DNA of 64,000 nucleotides. It comes from Tetrapyrgos nigripes (lineage: Eukaryota > Basidiomycota > Agaricomycetes > Agaricales > Campanellaceae). Positions 21,991 through 34,200 of this stretch are shown here, piece by piece. The translations under genes and the position numbers were made by a program. The stretch covers positions 248,001-312,000 of the forward strand of contig JAACJM010000095.1 of NCBI GenBank assembly GCA_013368315.1. Direction: 5' to 3'. The first letter of the stretch is position 1. Each line of letters opens with the position of its first letter. Below the pieces are notes generated by a model. That model was not told the origin of the DNA, did no database searches, and worked only from the letters and a program-made list of their open reading frames with translations.

Positions 21991-23403
21991 GGTGACACCC
22001 CCTCTATACTGTATTTGGCGGGAGTGATGACGATGTTGCAGGAGGGGGTGGGGCAGATGGGGATTGTTGGTGTCGAGGTATGGGAAGGGAGCGGGTGGTG
22101 TAACGTTGAAGTCTGGGTAGGGAGTGGGCCCAGGGCCAGTTAAGGATGAGGATGAGGGCGAGAACGAGGTGTAGTAGATGTCGAAGGAGTGGGTGAAGAC
22201 TGTAAAATGCGTCAAAACACAGAAAAAGGAATAACGTCGTCAGTCTAAACTCACTGTATCCAACGGCAGTCGCATCCCTGATGATTAGCCCAGTTGCGTA
22301 GGGTGACCAAGGGTCGCTATCTCGAGTATATCTTCACCAAAACATGTCGTCCTGTCTACAGAGTCGGTTGAAGGAAGGACAAACCGTCAAACAACGAAGA
22401 AGAAAAGAGAAAGAGAAAGGTGAACAATTGTACATATCAGCGTAGGTAGACTTGTTACGGGCATCGTCATGTTGAAGGAAAACGAGTAAATGTGACAATT
22501 GGTTGTAGTTGTATCCTAGGCCGTAGGCGTCAGAGTAAGGGCATTTGTATCCCCCCAGAGTTAAACAGGAAGACGAGAAAAACAGAGTGTAAAGCACGCT
22601 GAAATCAGAAAGCTTCCATGTTTACATTTGTTACTTTCGGAAACCTTTGGAAAACGTGTGAGTGACAAATGTGAAGAAGTGAAGGTGTTATGACGTCATT
22701 TACACTGTGAAAATGACAACGGTGATAAACAGTCTCGAACGCGTTGGCTATCCCTCCTGTCAGCGTCCTCACAGAAGTATCGACATCATTGAAGGTCAGA
22801 CTCGAGCGATCTATGCAACAGAATGCTATCGTGGTGACTCGGGCTGTTTGGATTTTCACGGAAACAGAAGAAATTCGCTCTTCGTTCATCTTCCATCAAA
22901 CTTGTCAGTTGCTCGCCAAAACAAAAGCTCTTAAATATACATCTATTATTACCTAGTAGGCTTTGTTCGCAAACTAATTCGAGGAAGACTTGATAAACGA
23001 ATAGGGAACAGCACGGGTGAGTCACGGGCAGTAACCCGCAAATGACGGCGAATCGGAAATGAGGGTACCCTCCATTGATTGAACAGCGTTCGATATGTGT
23101 TCCCCCAGTACTATCAGCGGCAGTGTCTAGAATTAAATTCTTAGAAGTATGTACGTAGGTAGGCAGGTTGACCATATGGCGGGTTTGCCCATCTACTGCA
23201 GATATTGAAGGCGTGAGCTCGTCCTCTCGCAGTCGGGTGGGTCCAGGAACGTTCCACGAAACGTATCGCCACATTCTCCAAGATGCGAGTTGAAGAGAAA
23301 GAGCTGAAATGTAATGGATATTATACTTCTGAAGATGGTACAATGGCATATATATTGATTTCCACCTCAACTTACCTCAGAAGCGATTGTGAGGACATGT
23401 TGT
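21991..23403 (-). pseudogene. Unrecognised spliced companion unit, copy 2
   Basis: Several exon-like pieces with good GT-AG junctions run right to left. Exon 1 (23398-23376) begins ATGTCCTCACAATCGCTTCT and ends at GTAAG. Exon 2 starts at 23303 (SSFSSTR..., FVERSWTHPTARGR). A later piece contains RISSVSVKIQTARVTTIAFC and LTFNDV (~22870-22710), another LGGYKCPYSDAYG (~22560-22520), and a last one HSFDIYYTSFSPS and TPYPDFNVTPPAPFPYLDTN (~22200-22070). I cannot name a family; it may be the altered 5' part of the oxoprolinase-like gene or a separate gene. A one-base insertion near 23190 breaks the exon-2 frame relative to the other copies. It lies directly downstream of NLR2 on the same strand. 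Confidence 0.45.
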
Positions 23404-23911
23404 TGGTGTCAATCTTGTAGCCGAAATGCAAGCTGAAGGCCCTCAACGTTGACAACTATTGCTGCATAATAGGATAGGCCATACGCACTGGGACTCCTTA
23501 CTATCATGGTAATATATAGTACTCGTAATAAAGTCAATAGTTCATATCACAGGAGAATGTAAGCTCTCACATCACTTTAGAAACACAATCAGTGCAATGA
23601 TCAAACCTCTCATATAATATTGGGTGACTTTGACACAGCCTTGAATATTGTACTTGATAGTTGGCAGAAAGTACTTACTGAGTTCCGAAAAAAGCTCACC
23701 TGAGGATGCATAGGTATAAATAAAAAGTATTCATTTTCATAAGAGACTACAGAAATTTCAGGTATTCACTATAAACATTTGTGCAGGAGAAACAAGTAAT
23801 TCACAGTAAAATTTCATTTTTGAAGATTTTTAAAAGAGACAATTCCATCATACATCCAGAGAATATAATTGCCTTTCAGATACAAACCTACAGTCAAAAT
23901 ACTACAGTAAA
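23404..23911. other. NLR2 3' flank / companion unit 5' flank
   Basis: Conserved, with small changes, in the DNA downstream of NLR1 (about 12000-12489) and NLR3 (about 34200-34723). Short common blocks such as CATGGTA.TATATAGTACTC are shared. It probably holds the NLR 3' UTR and the companion promoter; no ORF. Confidence 0.45.
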
Positions 23912-26900
23912 CTACATATTCCAGAAGAGTGGGCAGTAGATCTGATGGTCTGCTGGTTCATTGTCCATAAGTGGAATGGGAATTTGAGGGTCCCTTTGAA
24001 AGATAGTGAAAAGAGGATCAATTGGAGTTGCTCCTTTCTGTATCAAAAGGTCATATATTTCTTGATTGCCTTCAATGGCAGCAGCCTGAATGGGACTACC
24101 ATATTGACCACCTCGGGAATTAATATCTGCTCCATTATCAAGTAGTACTTTGATCAGTTTGACATGGTAACAATCAGAATCAGAATCAGAATCATAATCA
24201 TAATCAAAATCAAGATCTGCAGCAGAAGCTGCTTGGAGAGCAGTGCCATATCTGCCTCCTTTGACATTGACATCTGCTCCCTTCTCAAGCAGAAACTTGA
24301 CTATGTCTACTTCTCCTCTATATGACACACCCTGGAGTGCATTGCCATATCGACCACCCTGAGCATTGACATCTGCCCCATTCTCAAGCAGAAGCTTGAC
24401 TATGTCTACTGCTCCCCTAAATGAAGCACCCTGGAGTGCATTGCCAAATCCACCACCCTGAGCATTGACATCTGCCCCATTCTCAAGCAGAAGCTTGACT
24501 ATGTCTACATATCCTATTGATGAAGCAGCCTGGAGTGCATTGCCATATCTACCACCCTGAGCATTGACATCTGCCCCATTCTCAAGCAGAAGCTTGACTC
24601 TGCGTACACCTCCTCCAGATGGGGCAGAAGCAGCCTGGAGTGCATTGCCATATCTACCACCCTGAGCATTGACATCTGCCCCATTCTCAAGCAGAAGCTT
24701 GACTATGTCTACATTTTCTGTATATGAGGCAGAAGCAGCCTGGAGTGCATTGCCATATTTACCACCCTGAGTATTGACATCTGCTCCATTCTCAAGCAGA
24801 AGCTTGACTATGTCTACTTTTCCTATATATGAAGCAGCCTGGAGTGCATTGCCATATAGTCCACCCTGAGGATTGACATCTGCCCCATTCTCAAGCAGAA
24901 GCTTGACTATGTCTACATTGCCTTCACATGAGGCAGCCTGGAGTGCATTGCCATATAATCCACCCTGAGCATTGACATCTGCCCCATTCTCAAGCAGAAG
25001 CTTGACCATGTCTACATTGCCTTCACATGAGGTAGCCTGGAGTGCATTGCCATATAATCCACCCTGAGCATTGACATCTGCCCCATTCTCAAGCAGAAGC
25101 TTGACCATGTCTACATCTTCTCTATATGAAGCAGCCTGGAGTGCACTGCCATATGCTCCACGCTGAGCATTGACATCTGCCCCATTCTCAAGCAGAAGCT
25201 TGACTATGTCAAATTCATTTCCATATGAAGCAGCCTGGAATGCATTGCCATATGCTCCACCCTGAGCATTGACATCTGCCCCATTCTCAAGCAGAAGCTT
25301 GACTATGTCTACATTGCCTTCATGTGAGGCAGCCTGGAGTGCAGTGCCATATTGACCACCCTGAGCATTGACATCTTCCCCGTTCTCTATCATTAACAAT
25401 ATCATATTAGACAGATTAACCATGCTGGCATAATAAAATGGCAGAGCAGACCCTGCAGTAGCCCCATGAAAGAAATGAATCTGATTCATCCATGCCAAGC
25501 AGGATGTATTTGTATCTGTGAGCAAATGTAAACTTAAACACTTCACTGGATCTCCCAATTGTTGTAAATTTCTGACATGTTCTGTCCATCTGTTTAGAGC
25601 ATAATTTGCTAAAGGAAACAGTTCCTGGTCTATATGTCCATCCTTTCCACATTCCACTAGATAGATTAAACAACATTGAGCAATGAATTCATGTGCCAGC
25701 TGATCATTGATCTGAAAATGCTTGGCTGAACTTGCTTTTATTTCTTCTGAAACAATATACTCCTTGACTGATGGATGTCCTAGTTGTAGGATATATTTTT
25801 GTTGATTATACCAGTGAGTCCCTTGTTGGACCACAACTAATGTTGAGCTGATAATGTTGCACAGCTCATGTTCCTGTATGGGCTCTGGATCATCTAAAAT
25901 TTCTTGCTCAAAATCAATGCGCAATATTTCTGCCAGCATTTTCATAGTCAACTCTTTATATCCAAATAAAAGCCATTTCAATATGGCCTCTGCATCCTCT
26001 TTATGCTCTTTTTTGATAGCATTCAATGCCTGCTCATAAGTTTCCTCCAAGGTTTTTGGTAGACTTTTCAGAGCTTTCCTGATTGCTCGCCCTGACCCTA
26101 GCTGGTGGAAATATTGAATTTGGCAATCTACCCATCGAATCCTTTACAGTATTAGCTACTAAACAGATTGAATCAGAAAAATAATACTTACTGTCCATGA
26201 GAACCATGCAACAGGGCCTCTGTTACTTCCTCTTTGATATTGACAAATAATGGCCTGGATTGAAGAGATTGTTGGATATATATCTCTATATCTCCCTCTA
26301 CAACCTCTGGGTTGAGAGATATCTCATAAGTACCAGCTTTCATCCCAATATGATTAGCTGGATATCTGCAGCTGACACAAATATGAATCTTTAAGCCTGG
26401 CACCAGTAGCTGCTGAATAAACTCTGTCACTGGATGCTGCTCCTGATTGTCACATTCATCAAATGCATCTACAAAGATGAACATAGATGAAGACTTCTGC
26501 CTGAGAAAATCCAACAAGGTAGACTTCATAGCATCAGCTGGCATTTGAGTCCTTCCTGAGTTGTATTTCTCATAAAGATTCATCAACTGAGCTTGATTGA
26601 ATTGAAGGCCCATATCCAGCATAAGGGAAGCAAGCATTCCTTTATAGGTTGCTTTGGCTTTGCTTTGATCTCGAATATCAAAATAGAAATAGAGGACATC
26701 ATGATTGTCAGCCTTAAGACTGGTAATGGCTTTGGTGCTAAAGGATTGAAAATTAATGGATTTTCATAGAATTTCTTGTTTGAAAGTCAGAATACTTACA
26801 GCAGAAAAGTCTTTCCAGAACCAGCTACAACAGATCTCAGTCAGGGAATTGGTCTACATTGAATGAAGTCAAGTCTACCTTTGCCTTGAAGCCAGAGTAG

Positions 26901-27499
26901 CCCTCCACTTTCTTTCCATTGAATCAATCTGGAGTCCTTGAGGAGCCACTCTCCAGTGCCCTTTGTCATCTTATCATATGCAGCATTGAAATTGAAAGAT
27001 GAATCAGGTGCATTGATCCACTTCTTGATGTTATCCACTATTGATTGTAAGTATACAGTTCTAGTTTTTCACAAATTATTCAGAGTGAATTAACCTACTT
27101 GCATTCATATCCATCATGACAAAAGTATTATTTCCTCCTGTGTTAATTGATGATCAAATAAGTTGTGAACAATAAAATATTGGTTACCTGTCTGAATATT
27201 ATTAATATTGTTTGAGTTGACTGTCTGGCAATAATCATTGTTGATTGTCTGGTTGTGGTTACCCTGGACATTGTTCATATGCACATCTCTCCCTGCAGTG
27301 ATCCTTGGTCCTTGTGGAATTTGACCATCGAGATAAGTTTCATTCTCAGTTGCTCTACCAACTGGACCAGTATCTGGATCTACATTTCGTACAGAATTAA
27401 ATTCACAGTTGATTTTCTGAAGTCTTATTGACACTGACCTGCTAATACCAGTTTTTTGCGTTTGTTTTGTTCAGTCGCGTTGTCAATGCCTCGTTTCAT
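23912..27499 (-). CDS. NLR2: NACHT-ankyrin NOD-like receptor
   Basis: Same architecture as NLR1, predicted 1083 aa. Exons: 27499-27439, 27379-27188, 27137-27099, 27037-26879, 26824-26800, 26737-26192, 26141-23912; introns 50-62 bp, all phases consistent. Exon 1 encodes a basic start ending TEQNKRKKLVLA, nuclear-signal-like. Asn/Gln-rich motif NVQGNHNQTINNDYCQTV at residues 57-74. Pre-NACHT WINAPDSS...GTGEWLLKD; Walker A GKAGSGKT at 149-156, split from its GK by an intron; Walker B MFIFVDAFDEC. Thirteen clear ankyrin repeats follow. The penultimate repeat carries a long acidic insertion (Asp/Ser/Tyr) coded by a microsatellite. Its NACHT exon protein matches that of NLR3 over the 149 residues compared. 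The upstream region has the shared double repeat, so co-regulation with the paralogues is plausible. Confidence 0.93.
24055..25375 (-). repeat. Ankyrin-coding 99-bp repeat array of NLR2, 13 units
   Basis: Thirteen units of the same pattern as in NLR1. The variable tetrapeptide after A-A-S runs HEGN, YGNE, YRED, CEGN, CEGN, YIGK, ASYTEN, APSGGG, SIGY, FRGA, YRGE and so on. Two neighbouring units both read GGLYGNALQ.xSCEGN, differing at one residue, consistent with recent unit duplication. The unit before last has the acidic insertion coded around 24170-24225. Confidence 0.92.
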
Positions 27500-27529
27500 C
27501 TTTCGAACGGTGGTTGCACAGTGCGAGAA

Positions 27530-27790
27530 GCTTGAAAAGTGTCTAAAGTCACATGAGTGTTTATAAGAAGCACAATGCAGCATCAAAGATAAGGTCTCGC
27601 AAAAGACCTGCTGACCTTGATGTAATAAGATCTTCACAACTTGGTCTTTAACCCTCGATAGAGTGGTTGATGGCAAAGCGCAAGAAGTTTTGAAAAGTGT
27701 CTGAAGTCACATGACCCTTTATATGCGGCGTACCAGAGAATCAAAGATAAGGCTTTGCGAAAGACCAGCCAACCTATGTTGTTAAGAATG
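27530..27790 (-). promoter_or_regulatory. NLR2 upstream double repeat with palindrome
   Basis: Two copies of the AAGTGTCTAAAGTCACATGA block (about 27537 and 27695). The first is followed by the stem-loop AGGTCTCGCAAAAGACCT (27592-27609), the second by GGCTTTGCGAAAGACC. Equivalent to the regions upstream of NLR1 and NLR3. Regulatory role inferred. Confidence 0.5.
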
Positions 27791-28364
27791 AGGAATATTA
27801 TTTACTGGTACTTTCCCTATGGGGGAAGAGGTGCACAGGGACAAAAAACACAAGCAGGAAAAAAAACCCCCCAAAAAACTGTCTAGTGGTAGCAAGGAAG
27901 CCAAAAGGAAGCAAATGTAGACTGCTTTGATTCTCTCCTGTCTTGATCTGATGATTCTCGTCTGACCTGATTTACCCGCGGATTGATGAGCTGATTACAA
28001 AGGAGCTCTCCAAGAATGGAGCCAGGGTCTACAGCACTGGAAGGCTTCTGCAAGCGTTAAAGAAGACCTCCAGCCAGAACACCCTTGTTCCGCACGTTCT
28101 TTCACAGATGCACAGTACTGACTTCAACTGACTCTGTGTCTTCATAGCCTCCAAATAGACGTTTCTGACAAAGATTTGATTCTCAATGCATTCAAACCTA
28201 TTGACCAGGCTGACAAGAAAAGTTAGACATCCTCGTAAACAGGCGTATTATATGTGTACTTACTTGGAGCCTGAACGAAGGACTTCACTGAACAATGTCT
28301 ATCACTAAAGCGCCGAAATTATTTCTCGGGTGAATGGACAATCCTTACAACTCACTTCAAAACT
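27791..28364. other. Intergenic DNA, partly duplicated near 39.8 kb
   Basis: The right part (from about 28190) matches 39805-39935. No gene recognised in the rest. Confidence 0.35.
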
Positions 28365-28589
28365 TCACGTATTCTGTAAATTTGTGACAACAGGAAAACC
28401 AAGATCAAACATACAGGTATAAATGAAACATGATTTAACTAAGACTGCGGAAAGGAAGTACAAGTGAAAGCAACAGCAAAACAATATCCACGCAACCTGA
28501 GACCTCACCCCAGCAGTCGGAACCCCACTACCAAACGCTCTCCAAGGCAACAAGGAAGAGGCAATGATCATTAACAGGAACAATAACAA
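28365..28589 (-). CDS. Small Cys-containing hydrophobic ORF, copy 1
   Basis: 74 codons. Core LPWRAFGSGVPTAGV, then a hydrophobic W-I-L-F-C-C-C-F stretch and FLSAVLVKS, ending VVTNLQNT. A second copy at 40372-40178 keeps the frame despite a 3-bp indel. No family recognised; a membrane or secreted microprotein is possible. Low coding confidence. Confidence 0.3.
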   Translation of the reverse strand: MLLFLLMIIASSLLPWRAFGSGVPTAGVRSQVAWILFCCCFHLYFLSAVLVKSCFIYTCMFDLGFPVVTNLQNT

Positions 28590-29840
28590 CCTCCAGCTTC
28601 CCAGTTATATTTTGTGCTACCGGTACGACTCGTGGTATATTAATTCACTCACAATTTGAATCTGACTGGATTGAGCCTGTCCGCATTAGGCTCCTCCGTC
28701 AGTACTAGCTGAAGAAACGGAACTGTGGCTCCAGGCTAGTACAGATTGAAACACGAGTAGAACAAAAGACAATTCACCTTGACTTTTGAGTTATTGGAGC
28801 TCTTGAAGACTCATTGCGAAGGAATGAGAAGTGACATATATGAATCACCTGAATAATTAAAAGACAAACTCAGGGAGACTCGAAGGAGGGAAAGAAAAGA
28901 AGATAAAGAATATAAAGTGATGCACTGAGGCTCCAAGCCTGACAGCAAACTTACCAAATTAGCGAGCTAGTGGGTGAGCCCCGCACCGACCATTCAACGA
29001 ATTGGAAACCTGTGGAGAAGACTAGTTATTATTCGCGACTGCACCTCCTGTATTTATCCTGTCACTAATTTAACGGACATGTATATAAGTACCTTAAATG
29101 TAGATATGTGGAAAAAAAAGAAAAAACTACCTCCCCCGTTTGACACTAGAGAACCTCGTCTCCGGGTGGAACCAGAGAATACCTTTGTGCATCGAGTTAT
29201 TGTGTGTGTTTGATCTTGAACGGGGGATCTCAACCTGCGGACTCCAGTTAGAGTTGCTGAGGAATCTCCATTAAAGTGAATACACCATACTCAAACACCT
29301 TACCACCCACCTAAACTATTGAACCTTCCAGAGTGTGGACCTTCTCTCCCGAGTCCTTATCTCCCCAAGCTCTCTTCGAACTCAAGGAGTCTTATTGAGT
29401 GTTTTATTGTGAAATTAATTATTAATAGCTTTCTATTGAAAGCTACATAGTTTCATCTATCTACACTTAGTAGCCCTATCACTACAGGGATCAATCCTGG
29501 GTGGATTTCTGGTGGTACTTGGATGGGCAGGAATACAAGTGAACTTGCTGAGGACAAGGGAAACAAGTTGGAAACGAGTAACAATCCCCTATTGGATAAT
29601 GGAAGATGTGTAGCTGTTGGGACTAGGTACACAAAAACGATAAATAACGGGTCGCATAGGAAGAAATGAACACTCACAGAAGGCTCAAGTGTCCAAACCT
29701 TTCAATCTCATCAGCAGAGGAGGAGAGAAGCTAAGGATAAAGCTCAGAGTCATTCCAATCAACCATTAGAAACTTCACACCCGCCTTTCAGGTCTAAACG
29801 GCATTGATATATCGCATAGCGAGGACGTCATTGATCCCTT
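28590..29840. other. Intergenic DNA duplicated left of the copia element
   Basis: 29470-29770 matches 41262-41460 (shared GTGGATTTCTGGTGGTACT-like and AAGGCTCAAG.GTCCAAACC blocks). No supported gene; short frames such as 29677-29453 are not conserved. Confidence 0.35.
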
Positions 29841-29842
29841 CA

Positions 29843-30605
29843 CTGGGTGGCGGGTTTTGGCGGGTTCAGAGATGCTGACCCGTACCCGTACCCGCCAACC
29901 CCGTACCTCCCAACCCGCTGTTTATCCGTGAACCCAACGTGAACCCGTGCTATTCCCTAGTGTGCACGGATGATAGATACGGCTACTACGCTGTACCGTG
30001 TATGAAGTCTGGAGCAAATTTTAACGACATGGCAACGGCAAGACCGTCGGCTGTCTATATGGCAATACGGCCATGAGTGACCTTTGCCACGGGGGCAAGA
30101 GATGTTCGTTCCAAGCGCGTTTGCTCTATTTCTCTCCCTCGTCTCTTGCCCATGTCTTTGGATTGTATGCACTTGTTTCTTCATGGCATCTTTGTACTGC
30201 TACGCCTTCGTGCTGACATAAAGAATCTCGTCACACGCTGTAACTTTCAACAGCCAACGACTACAGGAGCCCCTAGCATTGCATCGGAGAGGAGCTTTAG
30301 ATATTATGGCGATGAGTAGAGATGCTTTCTCGAAGCCTGGCACTTCATCGAGACACTGTACCTGAAAGAAGTATAGTTTGGTTCATTTTAGACTATCTAT
30401 TATGCATCGAAGACCTTGCAAAAACCTGTTGTACGAATAAATAGAAATTTTTATTCCGTAAAGCCATGACACAGCCGGTAAATACAGTACCCGTACTGTC
30501 TCGAATAGAAAAAGAATTTATATGACATGGTCACGGCACTCCCATAGCCATCTGCAGCCGTATTTCTTATGACTGTGGCCGTACATGGTGCGGTGACCAC
30601 CCCTA
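29843..30605. mobile_element. hAT-like remnants
   Basis: 29860-29955 is packed with CCCGTACCCGTACC-type subterminal motifs like those at the ends of the 6.1-8.3 kb hAT element. A plus-strand frame ending near 30318 contains APSIASERSF, resembling the conserved C-terminal S-V-A-x-E-R-x-F block of hAT transposases, then stops soon after. I could not define termini or a target duplication. Confidence 0.4.
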
Positions 30606-32765
30606 GATAGATACGTGGAGGGTTAGTAGAAGTTTGATGAGATAAAGACAACAAATTGAACTCACCTGAACCACATCACTAACTGCCTTAACGAGGTCCG
30701 TACCAACTTTAACTCCATCTCCGAACCCATGGCCACATTTCGCAAGCGGTGCAGCAGGAGTGTGGGGTAACAACGTTGTACTGGATGTCAACACAGATAT
30801 CGATGACGATGGGTTTGGCCACGTAGAAGCGGATAAGGTACACAAGTCGAAGAAGAAGTAGAAGAAGAACGTGAAAACCCAGGGGTAGGGGTCAGGGTCG
30901 GGCGTGGAGACCAGCGTCCTCTCCTTCGCAACACCAAATCTTAATCCAAATCCAAATCCCAATTCTTGAGCAACGTCCATGGGCACGTCTTCCACGTCCA
31001 TAGCCATAGCCATATCCTCTCCACCTTTCCCATTCCCAACTCCTTCTTTCCCGGCTTCTTCTCTCCCCGACTTCCTTTGCAACATCACCATAAACAGGGG
31101 GGTCATTCACGTCCATGTCGATGGTCACGCTCCCACATGCACTTTCGCACTCGGAGAAGGAGGAGAGACGAATGGGATTAGACGTGGCATGCGTTTGCGT
31201 TTGCATGAGAAAGCTGGAACAGGCGTGGTCGGCGTCGGCATCATTGGGATTAGACGTTGACGTTGGATGAATGGTGGCATTTGTATTACGCAGGGTATGC
31301 GTAACCGTATGCATTAGAGAGACAGGGTCGGAGTCATGAAGAGATGTAGATGTAGACTTGGGATGGTACCGGTCTGCGTTGGCACTGACATTGGTGTTGG
31401 TGATAGGTACAGCATCGAGATTCGCAGCGTTACAATTAGGATTAGCGTTGGAGGGTAGGCCGGGACCGTTTGCGTTTGCGTAATCTGGTCAATTTGGTGG
31501 CCGGTTGGTCATTGCAAGAAAAAGACGAAGAGGTGGGATGGGCAGTGGCAGTGGGAGTCATCACTAATGATGGTGACGACGACGACGGTGATGGTGACGG
31601 TGGTTGCGGGTGGTGGTGACGGTTTCACGTTTGCATTGGGAGTGGGTATAGCGATGGGAATAGCAATAGGAGTAGCATTAGAACACTGTCTTTGTTGCTG
31701 TCTTTGACCGGACTGGGACTGGGACAAGGATCCTGCACATGACTGTGACTTTGACCTTGACCTTGACTTCTCGAAGGTATAGGTGTACTAGGGATCCATC
31801 CCTCATTAACAACCATACCCGTACCCATACCCATACACCCTATACTTATAGGGATACCCACATCCATACACGGCGGGTGGGGATGGAGATACCCATACCC
31901 CCCTCCTCCCCTCCATCTCCCTATCCCTGTCTACCCCCTTCGCCTCTAGATCCATCACCCTCTCTTTGCCTCTCTCCTCTTCCATACCCATACTGCTTCT
32001 ACAACATCGACATCCTTCCGACTATCCGTATTCATATTCGCATTCCTGTGAACCCCCCGTTTGCCTTGACGACGCTCATGCTGCTCGAGGAGACGTCGAC
32101 GTTGTTTGCGTTTGCGTGTGAGTCGGGAGTGTATGTCAACGTCGGGGTAAGGATGGGTGGTGTAACTGGTTTCGATGTGGGGTGGGGAGGGGTACAGGTA
32201 CTTGCATTTGGGGATATTGATACTGGAAAGTGAAAACACCGCATCGAAAAAACGGTATCTGTCTGTCTAACTCCCCTTCCACCTGTATCTGCGAGGTTGA
32301 AGGTGGGCGTGGGCATGGAAGTGGGCGAGGGGAATGAGAAATCCTAGGCCCAGGGGCAGGCGTATGGCGTACAGTCACTTGGTGGGGTTCTGACCAGGTA
32401 GGTATATCCTGAAGTACCACCTGCAATGGGAACGGGAACCGGTATGGGTATGGGGACAGAAGGAACAGGGAAGACGGGGTAAGGGTTTCCATGGAGTTTC
32501 GTTGGGAGGATGTTGGCGTTGGCGTTAGTATAGAGTGTATGCTGAGGCGTAGAAGTAGGCACAGACGTGGGAGTGGCAATGGGAACGGGAGGGCTGAGGA
32601 GCCTGGGAGGAGAAGTAGGACAAAAAAGAGGTCGCGTTGTGGATACGGATATGGAGGGAGTCGACGTGCGGCCGATTTTGATGTAGAGGGAAGCGGAGCA
32701 TGAGCGATAGACCTGGAGCTCAAGCTTCCCCTCATACCCATGGGAACTACGTCAGGAACACCCAA
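30603..32765 (-). pseudogene. Low-complexity Pro/Thr/Asn-rich gene, copy 2
   Basis: Minus-strand pieces give a Pro/Ser/Val-rich protein: VPTSTPQHTLYTNANANIL and IPIPVPVPIAGGTSGY (~32560-32400), TPDSHANANNVDVSSSSMSV (~32130-32060), a Gln/Asn/Pro piece (~31730-31600), and a last exon-like piece with ELGFGFGLRFGV, PHTPAAPLAKCGHGFGDGV and DLVKAVSDVVQ ending at a GTGAGT donor near 30665. Exons cannot be fixed by eye and frames change in places, so gene or pseudogene status is open. No DNA-binding domain recognised. Copy 1 (8.5-11.4 kb) is interrupted by a transposon. Confidence 0.4.
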
Positions 32766-32814
32766 CTACCACTCCGAGTCCCAGGTAGAGAAGGCACTCT
32801 TGAGCGCCGAGGCA

Positions 32815-34200
32815 CGCTCAACGTCTCCCCCTCCCTAAATCCATCACCCACCACCACGACTTAAAGGCCCTCCAACGCCCTACACCGCCAACACTTTCGT
32901 AGGTGACACCCCCTCTATACTGTATTTGGCGGGAGTGATGACGATGTTGCAGGAGAGGGGGCAGATGGGGATTATTGGCGTTGAGGTATGGGAAGGCGGG
33001 TGGTGTAACGTTGAAGTCTGGGTAGGGAGTGGGCCCAGGGCCAGTTAAGGATGAGGATGAGGGCGAGAACGAGGTGTAGTAGATGTCGAAGGGATGGGTG
33101 AAGACTGTAAAATGTGTCAGAACACGGAAAAAGGAATAACCTCGTCAGTCTAAACTCACTGTATCCAACGGCAGTTGCATCCCTGATATGTCACCCTGAC
33201 GAATTAACCCAGTCGCGTAGAGTAAACCAGGCGAGGATATCTTCTCCGAAACACGTCGTCCTGTTTACAGAGTCGGTTGAAGGGAGGACAGACCATCAAA
33301 ACAATGAAGAAGAAAAGAGAAAGAGAAAGGTGAAACAATTGTACATACCAGCGTAGGTAGACTTGTTACGGACTTGCTGTCTTTCACGGTCGCTGTCGTC
33401 GTCGTGAAGGAAAACGTGTGAGTGACAAATGTGAAAAAGTCGAAGGTGTTATGATGTCATTTACACTGTGAAAATGCCAACTGTGATAAACAGTCTCGAA
33501 CGCATTGGCTATCACTCCTGTCAACGTCCTCACAGAAGCAACGACATCATTGAAGGTCAGACTCGAGGGATCTATGCAACAGAATGCTATCGTGGTGACC
33601 TGGGGCGGTTGGATTTCAGCGAAAACAGAAGCAATTCGCTCTTCGTTCATCTCCCATCAAACTTGTCAGTTGGTCGCCAAAACAAATACTCTTAAATATA
33701 CATCTATTATCACCTAGTAGGCTTTTTTCGCAAACTGATTGGAAGAAGACTCGATAAACGAATAGGGAAAAGCACGGGTGAGTCACGGGCAGTAACCCAC
33801 AAATGACGGCGAATCGGAAATGAGGGTACCCTCCATTGATTGAACAGCGTTCGATATGTGTTCCCCCAGTATTATCAGCGGCAGTGTCTAGAATTAAATT
33901 CTTAGAAGTATGTATGTAGGTAGGCAGGCTGACCAGACAACGGGTTTGCCATCTACTGCAAATATTGAAGGCGTGAGCTCATCCTCTCGCTGTCAGGTGG
34001 GTCCAAGAACGTTCCACGAAACGTATCGCCACATTCTCCGAGATGCGAGTTGAATAAAATGATCTGAAATCCAATGGCATTATACTTCCTTAAACGAGGT
34101 AATGACATATATATCTATTTCTGACTCAACATACATCAGTAGCGATTGTGACGACATTTTATTGGTGTCAATCTTGTAGCCGAAATGCAAGCTGAAGGCC
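32815..34200 (-). pseudogene. Companion unit, partial copy 3
   Basis: Matches 21915-23400 with indels: the YYTSFSPS-coding part (~33070), the RIASVFAEIQ / LTFNDVVASVRTLTG piece (33650-33384), and the exon-2 region with the CACGAAACGTATCGCCAC block (~34015). The LGGYKC exon is missing: the sequence jumps from the exon near 33350 to the one near 33410. The oxoprolinase-like part is absent, replaced at about 32820 by low-complexity gene copy 2. Exon-1 sequence near 34140-34165 has lost the clean CTTACCTCAG donor context (CATACATCAG). Probably dead. Confidence 0.45.

Noticed and set aside
28974..29213. 79-codon plus ORF
   Set aside because: No homologous frame at the duplicated locus and no recognisable domain.
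30979..32233. Overlapping plus ORFs in the low-complexity gene
   Set aside because: Simple-sequence DNA gives open frames on both strands; the minus strand is chosen because splice-like junctions and Asn/Ser-rich pieces are shared by both copies.
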